A stretch of 64,000 bases of DNA from Zygnema cylindricum. Its lineage: Eukaryota; Streptophyta; Zygnematophyceae; Zygnematales; Zygnemataceae. Positions 1-10,580 of the stretch are shown here, in pieces. A program made the translations under genes and the position numbers. The notes below the pieces were generated by a model, which had not been told where the DNA came from, searched no databases, and worked only from the letters and a program-made list of their open reading frames with translations. The stretch is taken from contig JBBHKE010000568.1 in NCBI GenBank assembly GCA_037447655.1, forward strand, positions 15,155-79,154, read 5' to 3'. Each line of letters opens with the position of its first letter. Positions within the stretch are counted from its first letter, which is position 1.

Positions 1-255
1 CAACTAAACCGTATTCGCCAACCCTGTACACGTAAAACTATCCAACTCCCTTTACTTTTTCGAACCCCATCATTTTCTGTAAGTTAAACCTCTATTACTT
101 TGCTACCCACTAACATCACCGAAACGAGTTCCATCCCGAGTCTTTGAAGGGAAAGGGTTTCGGAGGTGTATATCTCCACTCTTTCAAAATCTAAACCAGG
201 TGTGTCTATAAACCCCTGGACGTTTTCATGGAAACCAACCTCCTTTCTCCAAATA
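1..255. other. unassigned sequence left of a copia fragment
   Basis: These bases do not match the copia integrase that begins at about 256, so there is a junction there. No coding region is supported. A short stretch (TTCGCCAACC followed by TATCCAACTCC) recurs loosely near 39820-39850, which suggests a low-copy repeat, but I could not define its ends. Confidence 0.4.
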
Positions 256-1288
256 CAACTTCTCACTCCAGGCTTTATATTCTTTGAAGTAAGTTGATGC
301 TTCAGACTTTGATTTTAGAAATTAAACTCTACAGTATCTAGACTAGTCATCGGTTATTGTCATCATAAACCTCTTTCCTCCAACCAAAGGTACTTTTGCA
401 GGTCCCCAAATATCTGTGTGGACCAAATCTAAAACTTTCTCACCTCTATATGTGGAGGCTTTGGGAAAGGGAAGTTTCTGAGCCCTACCTTGAGCAAAGC
501 CACTACAATCACCCATCGTTTCATTATCTCCAAATTGAATGTCTTTTACTACCCCAAGCTTTTTCATTTCCCTCAACCTATCAAAATGCACATGTCCCAA
601 CCGCTTATGCCAAATCAACAACTTAGGAACACCAACATAGTAAGCATTGTTTTTTTCATCACTCATGTTAAGCCTTAACATTACTTGGCTACCCTTATCT
701 GCCGTGAAGTAAACTTCTTCCCCAGACTAAACTGTAAAGACTCCTTTTCTAGTGAAGGTAAGAAACTCTTTGTCATCTAACACAGACGTAGAGACAAGAT
801 TTTTACTCAGCTGAGGTATGTAGAGTACATCTAAGAATGTAAGTATAAAAGTCTTACCCTCCACTAAGACTTTTGGATCTACTGATCCCACTAGATCTCT
901 AGTAACCACTCTCCCATCCCCACACTCTATCTCTACAGTAGGGATCTTTCTTAGCTTAGTGAAGAGTTCTTTATCACGACAAATATGCATGGATGCACCT
1001 GAGTCGATGATCCATCCTCCTTGTGGAGCTTCCCGAATTGCTCAAAGGGCACACTTTTGTCTCCGAGGGATCTCCTTCTCTTCCAGCCTCTCGTTAGGAA
1101 GAAGCTCCCCATCCTCCTCATCAGACTCATCCTCGGTTTCTCTTGTCACTTTTGTAACCACAAGTGTCTTTTTTTTCCCTCTAGAAGAACCCCCTTCACA
1201 GTTCTCTTCGAGCCTAAGCTCCGATAGCTTGACACAATCTGCGATAAAGCGTCCTAGCTTTTTACAAAAATGGCAAAGACCCTCTTTA
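256..1288 (-). pseudogene. copia gag-pol fragment (zinc knuckle, protease, pre-integrase, integrase start)
   Basis: Read on the minus strand from 1288 down, the translation shows a CCHC-type knuckle (CHFCKKLGRFIADC, with the usual His-region Gly replaced by Arg), an acidic linker, the aspartic protease motif WIIDSGASMHI, a GAG-pre-integrase domain (IWHKRLGHV) and the start of the integrase core with its first catalytic Asp (HTDIWGP). It closely resembles element B at 50039-56445. Stops and small lesions interrupt it (for example after KCAL near 1042 and around 700-730). The integrase breaks off at about 256 against unrelated DNA. It is the surviving middle of a minus-strand element (called G here). 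Confidence 0.85.
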
Positions 1289-1781
1289 TTCTGAGGCACC
1301 TCACTCAAGCTTTGGCCACTCCTCATCTTCACATTTACAAGGCCGAGGAGTTGTGGGTGAGTTTGGTGGAGATTTATAGAGTTGGAACTATTGAAGAGCT
1401 GTAGTTGGCTGAGCATAAGCTAGTGAGTTACACTTACAAAGGAGGAAAGATGTTAGATTAGTGTAATGATCTTTCTTGTTTGTATATGGAGATGGAAAGT
1501 GCCGGGTGGACAGGTACAATAAAAATGAAATTTAACACCCTTATCATGAAGTTACCAGATGAGTTCGAGAACATAGTGTACCGTGTACAAGAAATGTCTG
1601 ATAGTTCATGGAAATGGAACACAGTGGTCAGGATGATACTTGTGCAGGAAAACACAATGGAGCTTAGAAGAGGAGGAAAGAGCATTCAAGCTCTAGCAGC
1701 AAGAGGGGACCGATGTGGGATTGACTTAAAGAAACCGTACAAAGGGGAAAGAGATCATTCCGGAGGACCGAGGCCCTTAAA
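1289..1781 (+). pseudogene. inverted gag segment of element G
   Basis: This block encodes the central part of copia Gag (FILRHLTQALATPHLHIYKAEELW through YKGGKMLD to GERDHSGGPRPL) on the plus strand, while the gag sequence on both sides is on the minus strand. Compared with element B, it is exactly the stretch missing between the N-terminal gag (1782-2130) and the zinc knuckle (1288 downward), turned around in place. Stops are present (near 1401 and 1459). At both joints only a few bases (AAG/CTT) are shared, so a microhomology-mediated inversion is plausible. Confidence 0.85.
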
Positions 1782-2130
1782 GTTCTTGGCAACCATGTTT
1801 ACATCCTCCCACATTTAAGTATCGTTCTCCGCGGTCTTCACGGTCGCCGCTCTGGTATTGTGGCAATAGGAGTGAGGGGTGTCTTCTTCCCTTTCCTCTT
1901 TTCGGACACACTGCTATCCCCATCATCTGCCCTCTTCCGCTGAGGCAGCCGTTGCTGTAGGAAACCTTACTCCTCCAAATCATGGTGGAGTTCTCGAAGG
2001 TGGACGTTTCACTTGTCAACTAACGATACCCCAGTATCGTTTTTCACACAAAGCTCCCACCATCATGGCTTCCCAATAGATGAACCTATATCCATTGAAG
2101 GTGGGTACCCTAGAGGGTGGGCCCATAACC
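1782..2130 (-). pseudogene. N-terminal gag of element G
   Basis: The minus strand encodes the copia Gag start seen in element B (VMGPPSRVPTFNG, ALCEKRYWGIVS, then MWEDVNM). Several stops and small changes break it. The reading frame begins across the primer-binding site, as in element B. It is continuous with the LTR at 2131 and ends at the inversion joint at about 1781. Confidence 0.8.
2116..2130 (-). other. primer-binding site of element G
   Basis: On the minus strand this reads GGTTATGGGCCCACC, directly after the LTR end at 2131. It is complementary to the anticodon arm (GGUGGGCCCAUAACC) of plant-type initiator tRNA-Met, not to the tRNA 3' end. This is the half-tRNA priming arrangement known from Drosophila copia. 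Confidence 0.75.
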
Positions 2131-2600
2131 TGTAATTCTGTGTCCTCCATTGGATCAAAGAATACAGGAAGCCTCTAGATAGTATTTACCTAACCCACTT
2201 CAAGCCACAACCACTGCTATCCTAACCCACTTCAATCCACAACCACTGCTGTCCAGGGAGGCAAAATGAGAGTTTGACAGCACCCTTTTGCAGTTTGGAC
2301 TCCCTTGAGTTCGTAGCAAAAAGAATCATTGAAAACGGCCAACCAGCCGATAAATTATGAGTCGGCAAAAATGCCAAGTTTTATACAAACTCTCAAAGGG
2401 AGAGAAGTACCTATCTACCAAATTCTCTAAGTCCTAAATCCCTCTCACACCCCCTATCTATTGAAGTACAAACCAATCAGATCATTGTAGGGTATAGGAA
2501 AGTACTATGGCCGATGTACTTTGGGTACGGCCTATGTACGGGAACGCCATTGAGTGGACGCGTGTCCACTTTTAACTTGTCCTTATGTCCGCTGAAATTT
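2131..2600 (-). repeat. partial 5' LTR of element G (family B)
   Basis: It begins (in plus orientation) with TGTAATTCTGTGTCCTCC, the inverted end of the family B LTR also seen at 50039 and 55408. It follows that LTR for about 460 bases, with a small internal duplication of the 'aacccacttcaa' stretch, then stops near 2590-2600. The remaining ~600 bases of this LTR are absent and the LTR of another family begins. Confidence 0.75.
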
Positions 2601-2954
2601 TGTGGTCTCCATTGACCCACAGAATGAGCAGCCTATGTAAAGCCTCTAGGATAATATTTGCCCCTTCTACTTTCCCGCTGAATAAGCGCCGCCCAGGCAC
2701 ACAAATATTCTGACCACTCTCACCCTTGTGAGGACAAGACTCCCCTGAGTCAAACGCAAAAGAATCACTGAATTTGCTCACCCGAGCATTAAGTTATGGC
2801 TGGTCAAAGATGACCTTTAAAGTTTTAAGCTCTCTTAGAGAGAGAGGTACCTAAATATTACTAAGTCTCGGTCTGCCTACTCACGACTACCTACTACTAA
2901 ACCCTAGTCTAATAGGAACACTATATAGTACAAGAAGGTACAGTGGGCGATGTA
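2601..2954 (-). repeat. LTR of family C, first part (interrupted by element A)
   Basis: A third LTR type, oriented minus, starts with TGTGGTCTCC at 2601 and is cut at 2954 by the insertion of element A. It resumes at 9402 and ends with TAACA at 10505. It shares with the other families the block around 'gactcccctgagtc' and the degraded palindrome 'ggtcaaagatgacc'. No matching 5-bp duplication flanks 2601/10505 (AATTT versus CACAT), so it is not a clean solo LTR. Confidence 0.65.
2950..2954. repeat. target-site duplication of element A (left)
   Basis: ATGTA, repeated exactly at 9397-9401. Five bases is the standard copia duplication size. Confidence 0.92.
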
Positions 2955-4000
2955 TGTAGAAATTAATGGTTTTAAGTATTTTCTAGGTCTGAATAGAAAT
3001 AAAGAAGCCGAGGCAGTCTACCTCTAACTTCTCTCTCCAACTCTCAAACTTGTCGCAGTCACTAAGAAATTGGAGAGGAAGCTAGAGCCATGGCTACCTA
3101 GGCTATCTTCACGTTTACGGGAAATTTATATTAGTCTAGGGATTAATTACTAAAAGGTATGTGCCGGCGGCAGGATTTGATCCTGGTACCTGCCGGCCGA
3201 CAGATAGTAGATAGCCGGTAGCCTTAGCCGTTAAGTCTAGAGGTACTGTTACATAGCATATGGTACGATATTTATTTAAACATGTATACATACAATTATT
3301 CATTTAACTATAATATATTACGGGATACATAGATCCGGTAATATATAAAGTACGGATTACGGTACGGACAGAAAATCAATACCGCCCATTTGTTTCGTAA
3401 GCGAAATAAATACCGCGCATATATTTATTACGGCTACGATCAAATGCGAGTTTAATCGGACGGCCGGAATTAGCGCCGAGATCGCGGAAGGAGAATTCGG
3501 CGGTTTGTGGGCAGCGCCACATCGTATGACACGTGGCGATGTAACATTGGAGCGCAGCATCTCCGAGGATTAGAGGAGCGAATCCGGATATTCAACGTGT
3601 GGACATTTAGGCCATGTCGTACAATGTCCGTACATAAAGTACACCGGCAGCTGTACTTTTACGTACGGAACTGTAATCTGATTGGTCCGTACATCAGTAG
3701 ATAGAGTCTGTGAGAGAGATAGGACTTAGAAAAATTAGAAGATAGGACCCTCTCTCCCAGAGAGCTTCTGTACAAAAGGTCAACTTTGACCCTCCATAAC
3801 TTATTGCTCAGGGGAGCAAATTCAGAGATTCTTTTTGCTATCGACTCAAGGGAGTCTTGCCTTTACAAGGTGAAGGTAGTCAGAGTTATTGTTCACCAGG
3901 GTGGCAGGTGTTTTTGCTGAAACACAAAGGGGTCAGGGTTATCCTAGAGGCTTCATGGAAGCTGTCCACTTTGAGGACTTATGGAAGTCTCAAAGCTACA
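2955..4000 (+). repeat. 5' LTR of element A
   Basis: TGTAGAAATT...CTACA, 1046 bases. Features in order: a conserved hairpin near 3005-3090, an antisense tRNA-like module at 3165-3240, a TATA-like TATATAAAG at 3342-3350, a G-box-like ACACGTGGC near 3530, a palindromic double W-box GGTCAACTTTGACC at 3779-3792, and short hairpins further on (GCTC-AGGG-GAGC, GACTC-AAG-GGAGTC). The same order holds in the LTRs at 8350 and 56860. Confidence 0.93.
3165..3240 (-). promoter_or_regulatory. antisense tRNA-like module in LTR A (5' copy)
   Basis: On the minus strand an A-box-like TAACGGCTAAGGCTAC (3219-3234) is followed after ~36 bases by a B-box-like GGATCAAATCC (3173-3183), with CCAGG before it and a nearly complementary CCTGC after it, like a T arm. 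The acceptor ends do not pair well, so it is tRNA-like rather than a functional tRNA gene. Transcription from it would run toward the LTR start and through the conserved hairpin. Confidence 0.6.
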
Positions 4001-4015
4001 GGTTATGGGCCTACC
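4001..4015 (+). other. primer-binding site of element A
   Basis: GGTTATGGGCCTACC follows the LTR directly. It has one mismatch to the anticodon-arm complement of plant initiator tRNA-Met; the copies at 48660, 57910 and 2116 match over 15 bases. Confidence 0.75.
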
Positions 4016-4064
4016 CTCTAGGGTACCAATCTTTAATGGAACTGGCTTCATATACTAGGAAAGT

Positions 4065-7000
4065 ATGATGATAGGAGCTCTATGCGAAAAAAGGTTTTGG
4101 GGGATAGTGAGTGGACAGTTGGGGCGTCCATCAACTCTTGGAATCCCTCCAGGGTTTGGAGGAAGCAGATTCACCAGGAAAAAGGATCCACCTTCAACGG
4201 AGGAAACAAAGGAAGGAGAGGTGGTGGACAAAGGAAAGGAGAAGGAGACGACCACACTTATAGCAAATGGTTCGGCATTCATGTCACCTATTCCGAGGAA
4301 CGAGGAGAATGATACTGAAACCTGGGACTTCAACAATATGGCGGCAAAGCACTTCATCCTACGCCATCTCACTCAAGGACTTGCATGTCCTCATTTGCAG
4401 GTAGAAAGGGCATCCGATCTTTGGATGGCTCTCATAGAGATGTACCGAAGTGGTACGATTCAGCAACAATAGTTGGCTAATAAAAAAGTTAAATAGTATG
4501 TATACAAAGGGGGGAAGTTGTTGGATTTTTGCAATGAGCTTGCTACACTCTTCATGGAGTTAGAGAGTGCGGGAAAAGATTTTAGTGAAAAAGAAAAGGT
4601 TAACTGTTTATTGATGAAGTTACCCGATGAGTTCGAGAACATAGTTAACCGTGTGCAGGACTTGCCGGACTCAAGGTGGATATGGATCTCAGTGGTAGGG
4701 ATGATTCTCGTACGAGAGAATACGATTGAGATCCGAAGGGGAGGAAAGAGTGGCCAAGCCTTGGCAACTGCGACCGATTGGAGGAACAAGGATTCTCGGA
4801 AATCGGTCGGAAACTATGGGGGGAGGGAGCAGAAAAAGTAGACCGACGAGTTTGGACCAAGGGCTCCCAAAGATTTATGTCAATTTTGTAAGAAACCTGG
4901 GCACTATATGGCAGTGTGCACTAAGCTAACCGAGCTGAGGTCAAAGGAGGGGCAAACCGGTGGTACCCCGAGAGGAAAGAAAAAGGCCCTTGTGACACAG
5001 GTACATGAGGCGGAATCCGAGGACGAGGACGATGAGCTCTTTTTAGATGAGGAGTTGGAGGCGAAAAACGAGGTCGAAATTCCACAAAGGCAAAAATGTG
5101 CTTTTGATGGATTGAAAGGTGAAGCAGGCTGGATTGTAGATTCAGGAGCCTCCATGCACATGTGTAAAGATAGGCACCTGTTCAATAAAATAAGAAATAT
5201 TCCCACCGTAAAGATAGAGTACGGGGATGGGAGGATTGTCACCACTACTCTTGTAGAATCTGTAGATTTGAAAGTGTTAGTAGAAGGAAAGACATCCATA
5301 GTAACATTCTCCGATGTATTGTTTATCCCGGAGCTGAACAAAAACCTCATCTCTACATCCGTATTAGATGATAAGGGTTTTTTTACTAGCACTAGGGAAT
5401 GAGACTTTAATGCCAGTTTTGAAGAGGATGTCTATTTCATTGCTGAGAAAGGTAGCCATGGGATGTTCAGGCTAGGATTAAGTAATGAAATGAAGAAACT
5501 TTATTATGCTGGTGTTCATGATATTATGATGTGGCATAAGAGGCTTGGGCATGTGAATCTAGATAAGTTAAGAGAGATGAAAAAGACGAGAGTGGTGGAA
5601 GGGATTAAGTTCAGTGAGAGTGATAATATAAGTGATTGTAGTGGATGTGCTCAAGGTAAAGCACACAGATTACCCTTTCCTAAATCAGCCACCTATAAGG
5701 GAGAAAAAATTCTAGATCTAGTACACACAGATATTTGGGGACCGGCTAAAGTGCCCTCACCGGGGGGGAAGAGATTTATGATGACTATAACTGATGACTG
5801 GTCTCGGTATTCTCGAGTGTATATTTTGAAAAACAAGTCCGAAGCTGAGGATTGTTTTAGACAATATAAAGCATGGAGCAAAAAACTCCATGAAACTCCA
5901 ATCAAGAGAGTAAGGAGTGATAATGGTGGAGAGTATACTTCTAACCAGTTTGAGAATTTTTTGAGGGAAGATGGGGTTCAACATCAAAAGACAGTTCCAG
6001 AAAATCCGGAACAGAATGGGGTAGCTGAAAGGTTAAATAGAACACTAAGTGATAGTGCTAGAAGTATGTTGTCAGATAAAAAGATAGGAAAAAGGTTTTG
6101 GGCAGAAGCAATGAACAGTACTAATTACCTCAAGAATAGAGTTCTTACTTCAGCTATAAAAGATCAAACACCTTATGAGAGATGGACAGGCCGGAAACCA
6201 AACATATCTCACTTAAAGGTTTTCGGCAGTCAAGTGTTCAGTCTAGATACTGATCGGTCCAATTGGAAGCTAGATCCTAAAGGAAAATCGGGATACTTAT
6301 TATGATATGATGAAGATGTTAAAGGATATAGAGTTTATGATCTAAAAAGGGAAGATATAACCTTAGTAAAGCATCTAGTAGTTATGGATGAAGGAAAGTC
6401 TGTGGATCCCTTCAAATATACGAACTCAGTAAAAATCAGATTTGAGTCAGAAAATTCCGATGACTTTGAGCTTCCTAACTATCCAGGTTTTAGAGAAGAT
6501 GACATTCTTGCAGGAACAAATCAGACCGAAAAGGACTCGGCTGTGGAAACTCCAGTGACAACTCTACTCGAAGCGGAAGACGTGGTGGAAATTGATTCGG
6601 AACCAAGGGATAGGGGAGAAGCCGAGTTTGTTCGAAAGAATCCACGAGAACCATCTATTCCGGCTTCAGATTTTGAGGGGGGGAGGAGAAGTAGCAAAAG
6701 ACTGCAAGAAAAACAGGTTAATAACAAGGTAACTAAACTATCTCATCAAGATGAACCTCAAACTTATGGAGAGGGGATGACTTGTCCAGAAAGAAACCGG
6801 TGGAAGACAGCCATCAATGAGGAGATGGCTTCAATCATGGCAGCCGATACTTGGGAGCTGGTGGACTGTCCACCTAACCGAAAACCAATCGGTTGTAAGT
6901 GGGTTTTCAAATTGAAACTGAACCCAGATAACACAATCGAGCGCTACAAGGCCAGATTAGTGGCAAAGGGATTTACACAAAATGAAGGAATTGACTACGA

Positions 7001-8336
7001 GGAAAACTTTGCCCCGGTGGTCAGATTTCCCTCCGTCCGCATACTTCTCAGTTTAGCAGCGGCGGAAGACATGGAAGTGCATCAGATGGACATCAAGACA
7101 GCCTTTTTGCATGGAGAATTGGAAGAGGAGATCTTCATGCGACAACCCGAAGGTTTTGTGGAGGAAGGAGAGGAGAGTAAGGTATGCCGGCTGATTAAAT
7201 CTCTTTATGGTTTGAAACAGGCACCTCGACAATGGAATAAGAAACTTGATGAGTTTCTTACCGGTCTGGGATATATTCGGATCAGCTCAGATCACTCAAT
7301 TTATGTTTTCGAAGATGAGGAAGGTTTTATATTTATTGCAATTTATGTTGATGATTTGCTTGTTTTAAGTAAATCAATGGAAAAAATTAACAAACTGAAA
7401 ACCGATCTTAAGGGGAGATTTGAAATGAAGGATATGGGAGAAGCAAGATATATTTTGGGAATTCAAGTAGAGAGAGACCGAAAAAGGAAAATTATAAGAC
7501 TGACTCAAAAGGAAGCAATAGGGAACATGCTTGAAAATTTTCAAATGGATAAAGCTAATAGTTGCACAACTCCAATGGAGTTGAAGAAGGGAAGTGAGGG
7601 GAGTGAGGAAGGAGTCATAGTCTTAGACGAGGAGTTATCTCCTGATGAACATAAGTTCATGCAAACTATTCCTTACAGGCAAGTAGTGGGAAGTCTAATC
7701 TATTTTATGAATTGTACCCGGCCGGATTTATCTGCAGCTGTAGGAGTGCTGAGTAGAAGTCTAAATGCTCCCACTAAGAAGGATTGGGAGGCAGCTAAGA
7801 GAGTCCTTAGATATTTGGTAGGAACTAGGGATCTATGGTTGCATTTGGGTGGGGAGAATACTGACATCACTACTTGGAGTGATGCCAGTTATGGTGATGC
7901 TCCGATGAGGAGATGCACTTCTGGATATGTATTATATGTGGGTGATGGGGCTTGCTGTTGGAGTAGCAAACAGCAAAAGGTTATTGCTCAGTCCACCATG
8001 GAGGCTGAGTATATGGCCTGTTGCTCTGCTGTAAAAGAATTGATGTGGGTCAAGTCTTTGCTTGGTGAGCTTGGTCACTTTAAGAGTGGTGTGCAGAAAA
8101 TGTTTTGTGATAATCAGGCAGCAATCGCTATTTCTGCCAATCCTAAACATCATTTTAAAGCCAAACATATGGACATCAGACTCAGCTTTGTTAGAGAAAA
8201 AGTAGAAAACAAAATAATCAGTTTAGAATACAGACCAGATAGTGAGATGGTAGCAGATATGATGACCAAACCTGTGCCTTCCCCTAAGCTAATTTTTTGC
8301 AGGGAGAAGTGTGGTCTGAAATTAAAGATTGACTAG
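4065..8336 (+). pseudogene. copia gag-pol polyprotein of element A, five in-frame stops
   Basis: One frame covers about 1,420 codons. Gag begins MMIGALCEKRFWGIVSG; the CCHC knuckle (CQFCKKPGHYMAVC) lies near 4877-4918; the protease motif WIVDSGASMHM near 5133; GAG-pre-integrase (MMWHKRLGHV) near 5530; the integrase core has HTDIWGP, SDNGGEY and NGVAERLNR (D, D, E). Reverse transcriptase starts near 6850 (CKWVFKLKLNP) with the YVDD catalytic box near 7345; RNase H follows with CDNQAAIAI near 8107. Stops are at 4470 (TAG), 4494 (TAG), 4839 (TAG), 5400 (TGA) and 6303 (TGA). No frameshift separates the pieces. The last 650 codons (6384-8336) are fully open and span reverse transcriptase and RNase H. 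Four of the five stops look like G-to-T changes when compared with element E. Confidence 0.93.
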
Positions 8337-8349
8337 AAAATAAGGGGAG
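8337..8349 (+). other. polypurine tract of element A
   Basis: AAAATAAGGGGAG lies between the pol stop codon and the 3' LTR. The same 13 bases occur at 51077-51089 and 62882-62894 on the minus strand. It would prime plus-strand DNA synthesis. Confidence 0.85.
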
Positions 8350-9396
8350 TGTAGAAATTAATGGTTTTAAGTATTTTCTAGGTCTGAATAGAAACAAAGA
8401 AGCCGAGGCAGTCTACCTCTAACTTCTCTCTCCAACTCTCAAACTTGTCGCAGTCACTGAGAAGTTGGAGAGGAAGCTAGAGCCATGGCTACCTAGGCTA
8501 TCTTCAGGTTTACGGGAAATTTATATTAGTCTAGGGATTAATTACTAAAAGGTATGTGCCGGCGACAGGATTTGATCCTGGTACCTGCCGGCCGACAGAT
8601 AGTAGATAGCTGGTAGCCTTAGTCGTTAAGTCTAGAGGTACTGTTACATAGCATATAGTACGATATTTATTTAAACATGTATACATACAATTATTCATTT
8701 AACTATAATATATTACGGGATACATAGATCTGGTAATATATAAAGTACGGATTACGGTACGGACAGAAAATCAATACCACGCATTTGTTTCGTAAGCGTA
8801 ACAAATACCGCGCATATATTTATTACGGCTACGATCAAATGCGAGTTTAATCGGACGGCCGGAATTAGCGCCGAGATCGCGGAAGGAGAATTCGGCGGTT
8901 TGTAGGCAGCGCCACATCGTATGACACGTGGCGATGTAACATTGGAGCGCAGCATCTCCGAGGATTAGAGGAGCGAATCCGGATATTCCACGTGTGGACA
9001 TTTAGGCCATGTCGTACAATGTCCGTACATAAAGTACACCGGCAGCTGTACTTTTACGTACGGAACTGTAATCTGATTGGTCCGTACATCAGTAGATAGA
9101 GTCTGTGAGAGAGATAGGACTTAGAAAAATTAGAAGATAGGACCCTCTCTCCCAGAGAGCTTCTGTACAAAAGGTCAACTTTGACCCTCCATAACTTACT
9201 GCTCAGGGGAGCAAATTCAGAGATTCTTTGTGCTATCGACTCAGGGAAGTCTTGCCTTCACAGGGGTGCAGGTAGTCAGGGTTTTTGTTTGCCAGGGTGG
9301 CAGTTATTTTTGCTGAAACACAAAGGGGTCAGGATTATCCTAGAGGCTTCTTGGAAGCTGTCCACTCTGAGGACTTATGGAGGTCTCAGAGTTTCA
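8350..9396 (+). repeat. 3' LTR of element A
   Basis: TGTAGAAATT...TTTCA, 1047 bases. The first ~850 bases differ from the 5' LTR at only about 18 positions, while the last ~200 differ at about 22, by hand count. The palindromic W-box pair is at 9173-9186. An ATGTA duplication follows directly at 9397-9401. Confidence 0.93.
8560..8635 (-). promoter_or_regulatory. antisense tRNA-like module in LTR A (3' copy)
   Basis: This is the counterpart of 3165-3240, with B box GGATCAAATCC (8568-8578) and A box TAACGACTAAGGCTAC (8613-8628) on the minus strand. Confidence 0.6.
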
Positions 9397-9401
9397 ATGT
9401 A
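9397..9401. repeat. target-site duplication of element A (right)
   Basis: ATGTA, identical to 2950-2954. Confidence 0.92.
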
Positions 9402-9691
9402 CTTATCGTACGACACAAGGTCTACAAGGTGACACCTGTTAAATCAGAAGCCATAGTTCCTCCTCCCATCTTCTCCAATATCAAATAATGTGGCGCCACG
9501 TGGCACCGCGTGACGCTATCTCCGTATGCCGCCAAAATCTCACTTCGCGTGGCGGCTATAATGCCGGCTGTCCGATCAAAACATTTTTTACACGGTTCAG
9601 ATTCGCGTACATGCAGAAATTGCTCCTTTTGGTTAGTCTGCAGTTATTTAGTTGTTGCGTTAATGTTTATATATTTATGAAACCCGTCACG

Positions 9692-9776
9692 TGTATCGTT
9701 TTGTAACGCCTTAATGGTTAAGGCGTTAGGTTACAAATAATCTAGAGGTCACACGTTCAAATCTAGACTTAGGCAT
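9692..9776 (+). promoter_or_regulatory. tRNA-like module in the extra block of LTR C
   Basis: It contains TTAATGGTTAAGGCG, close to the A box of class II tRNAs such as tRNA-Leu, and GTTCAAATC, an exact T-loop core, about 40 bases later. TCTAGA flanks the T-loop on both sides. Stems are incomplete, so it is a degenerate or tRNA-derived sequence. Confidence 0.5.
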
Positions 9777-10210
9777 CATTTTAGTAAAATACCCTTTACT
9801 TCAAAAAAACTGTCATTTTCTAAATATGGCGGCAGCCGTGGCGCGCCTTTGATCCTCACTCTCTTTCTTTAAAGCAAAACTAAAATAGGGAAGTGAACTA
9901 TTAATTACCTCTTTTCAACATTCGCAATAATTCTTGCGCCAAATGTTATCCCTCCGCGTGGCGCCACGTCATGCCACGTCCACAAACGCCAAAGTGACCA
10001 TTACGCGATCTCGGCAGTGATATACGCCGTCGCATTTAAATCCAACATTTAATGTCCGTCGTCAAAACAAATATCCGATTCATTTGTTTTGGTGCGAGAT
10101 AATGTTCGCACTATATAACATTGGTTCTATGTTCTTCTATTCGTCATCCCGTTAATTGGAATCATGGTTTTCATAGTGTTTATATTATTATCAAACCGTA
10201 TATATCCTAA

Positions 10211-10292
10211 CGGATTTCTACGACAGACTGGTTAGAGCTACCGGCTACGCCGCGCTCTGTCGGTCAAAGGTTCGAGTCCTGTCGGACTCAAC
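10211..10292 (+). promoter_or_regulatory. tRNA-like module in LTR C with downstream T8 run
   Basis: The A-box-like GACTGGTTAGAGC (about 10226-10238) and a perfect B box GGTTCGAGTCC (10269-10279) are spaced as in a tRNA; four of five T-stem pairs form. The acceptor arms pair poorly and the anticodon arm is unclear. Downstream come the conserved hairpin and a run of eight T at 10435-10442, which would terminate RNA polymerase III. It is antisense to the LTR. Confidence 0.6.
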
Positions 10293-10580
10293 CTTTTGTT
10301 GAGGGTGACATAAGTCACTCTTTAGCCCTGCCTGCTTAAGATAGGACAGCCATGGCTCAGCCACCCACTCTATCCCTTAGTGACTACGACAAGTATGGTG
10401 GGTAGAGAGAGGAGGTGGAGGCAGGCTGTCCGCCTTTTTTTTCCTTTTTCTATTTGTACTAAATTTAGACCTAGAAAATACCATATAAACCTAATAATTT
10501 TAACACACATCGATTGTTTTTTTTCATATGACGGATGTCGTTCACACCGCGGATAATTTTAACCTGTTCATTGTTACATC

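Larger units (their letters stand above)
2955..9396 (+). mobile_element. complete Ty1/copia retrotransposon (element A)
   Basis: It has two ~1.05-kb LTRs starting TG and ending CA, an internal primer-binding site, one long gag-pol frame, a polypurine tract and a perfect 5-bp target duplication (ATGTA). Domain order is gag, protease, integrase, reverse transcriptase, RNase H, which defines Ty1/copia. It sits inside an LTR of family C. All lesions in the coding part are in-frame stops with no frameshift, so decay is recent, but the element cannot make a full polyprotein as it stands. The LTRs differ by roughly 40 positions by eye, very unevenly spread. Confidence 0.95.
9402..10505 (-). repeat. 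LTR of family C, second part
   Basis: Continuation of the LTR begun at 2601. It ends ...TTTTAACA, matching the inverted TG start of the other LTRs (family B ends ATTTCAACA at 51076). It is about 400 bases longer than the other LTRs because of an extra block between two copies of GTGGCGCCACGT (9490-9501 and 9958-9969). The conserved hairpin with loop TTAGTGACTACGACAAG lies at about 10335-10430. Confidence 0.65.

Noticed and set aside
84-266. Minus-strand 60-codon frame at the left edge
   Set aside because: It runs across the junction between copia integrase (from 256) and unrelated DNA, and has no recognisable motif.
4065-8336. Stop-codon reassignment or programmed read-through in element A
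   Set aside because: All three stop codons occur inside frames, at positions that are sense codons in sister copies, and the WRKY gene ends at TGA. Simple decay explains this.
10211-10292. A genuine tRNA gene
   Set aside because: A and B boxes are good, but the acceptor stem has mismatches, the anticodon arm does not fold cleanly, and the segment is part of an LTR that recurs in other families.
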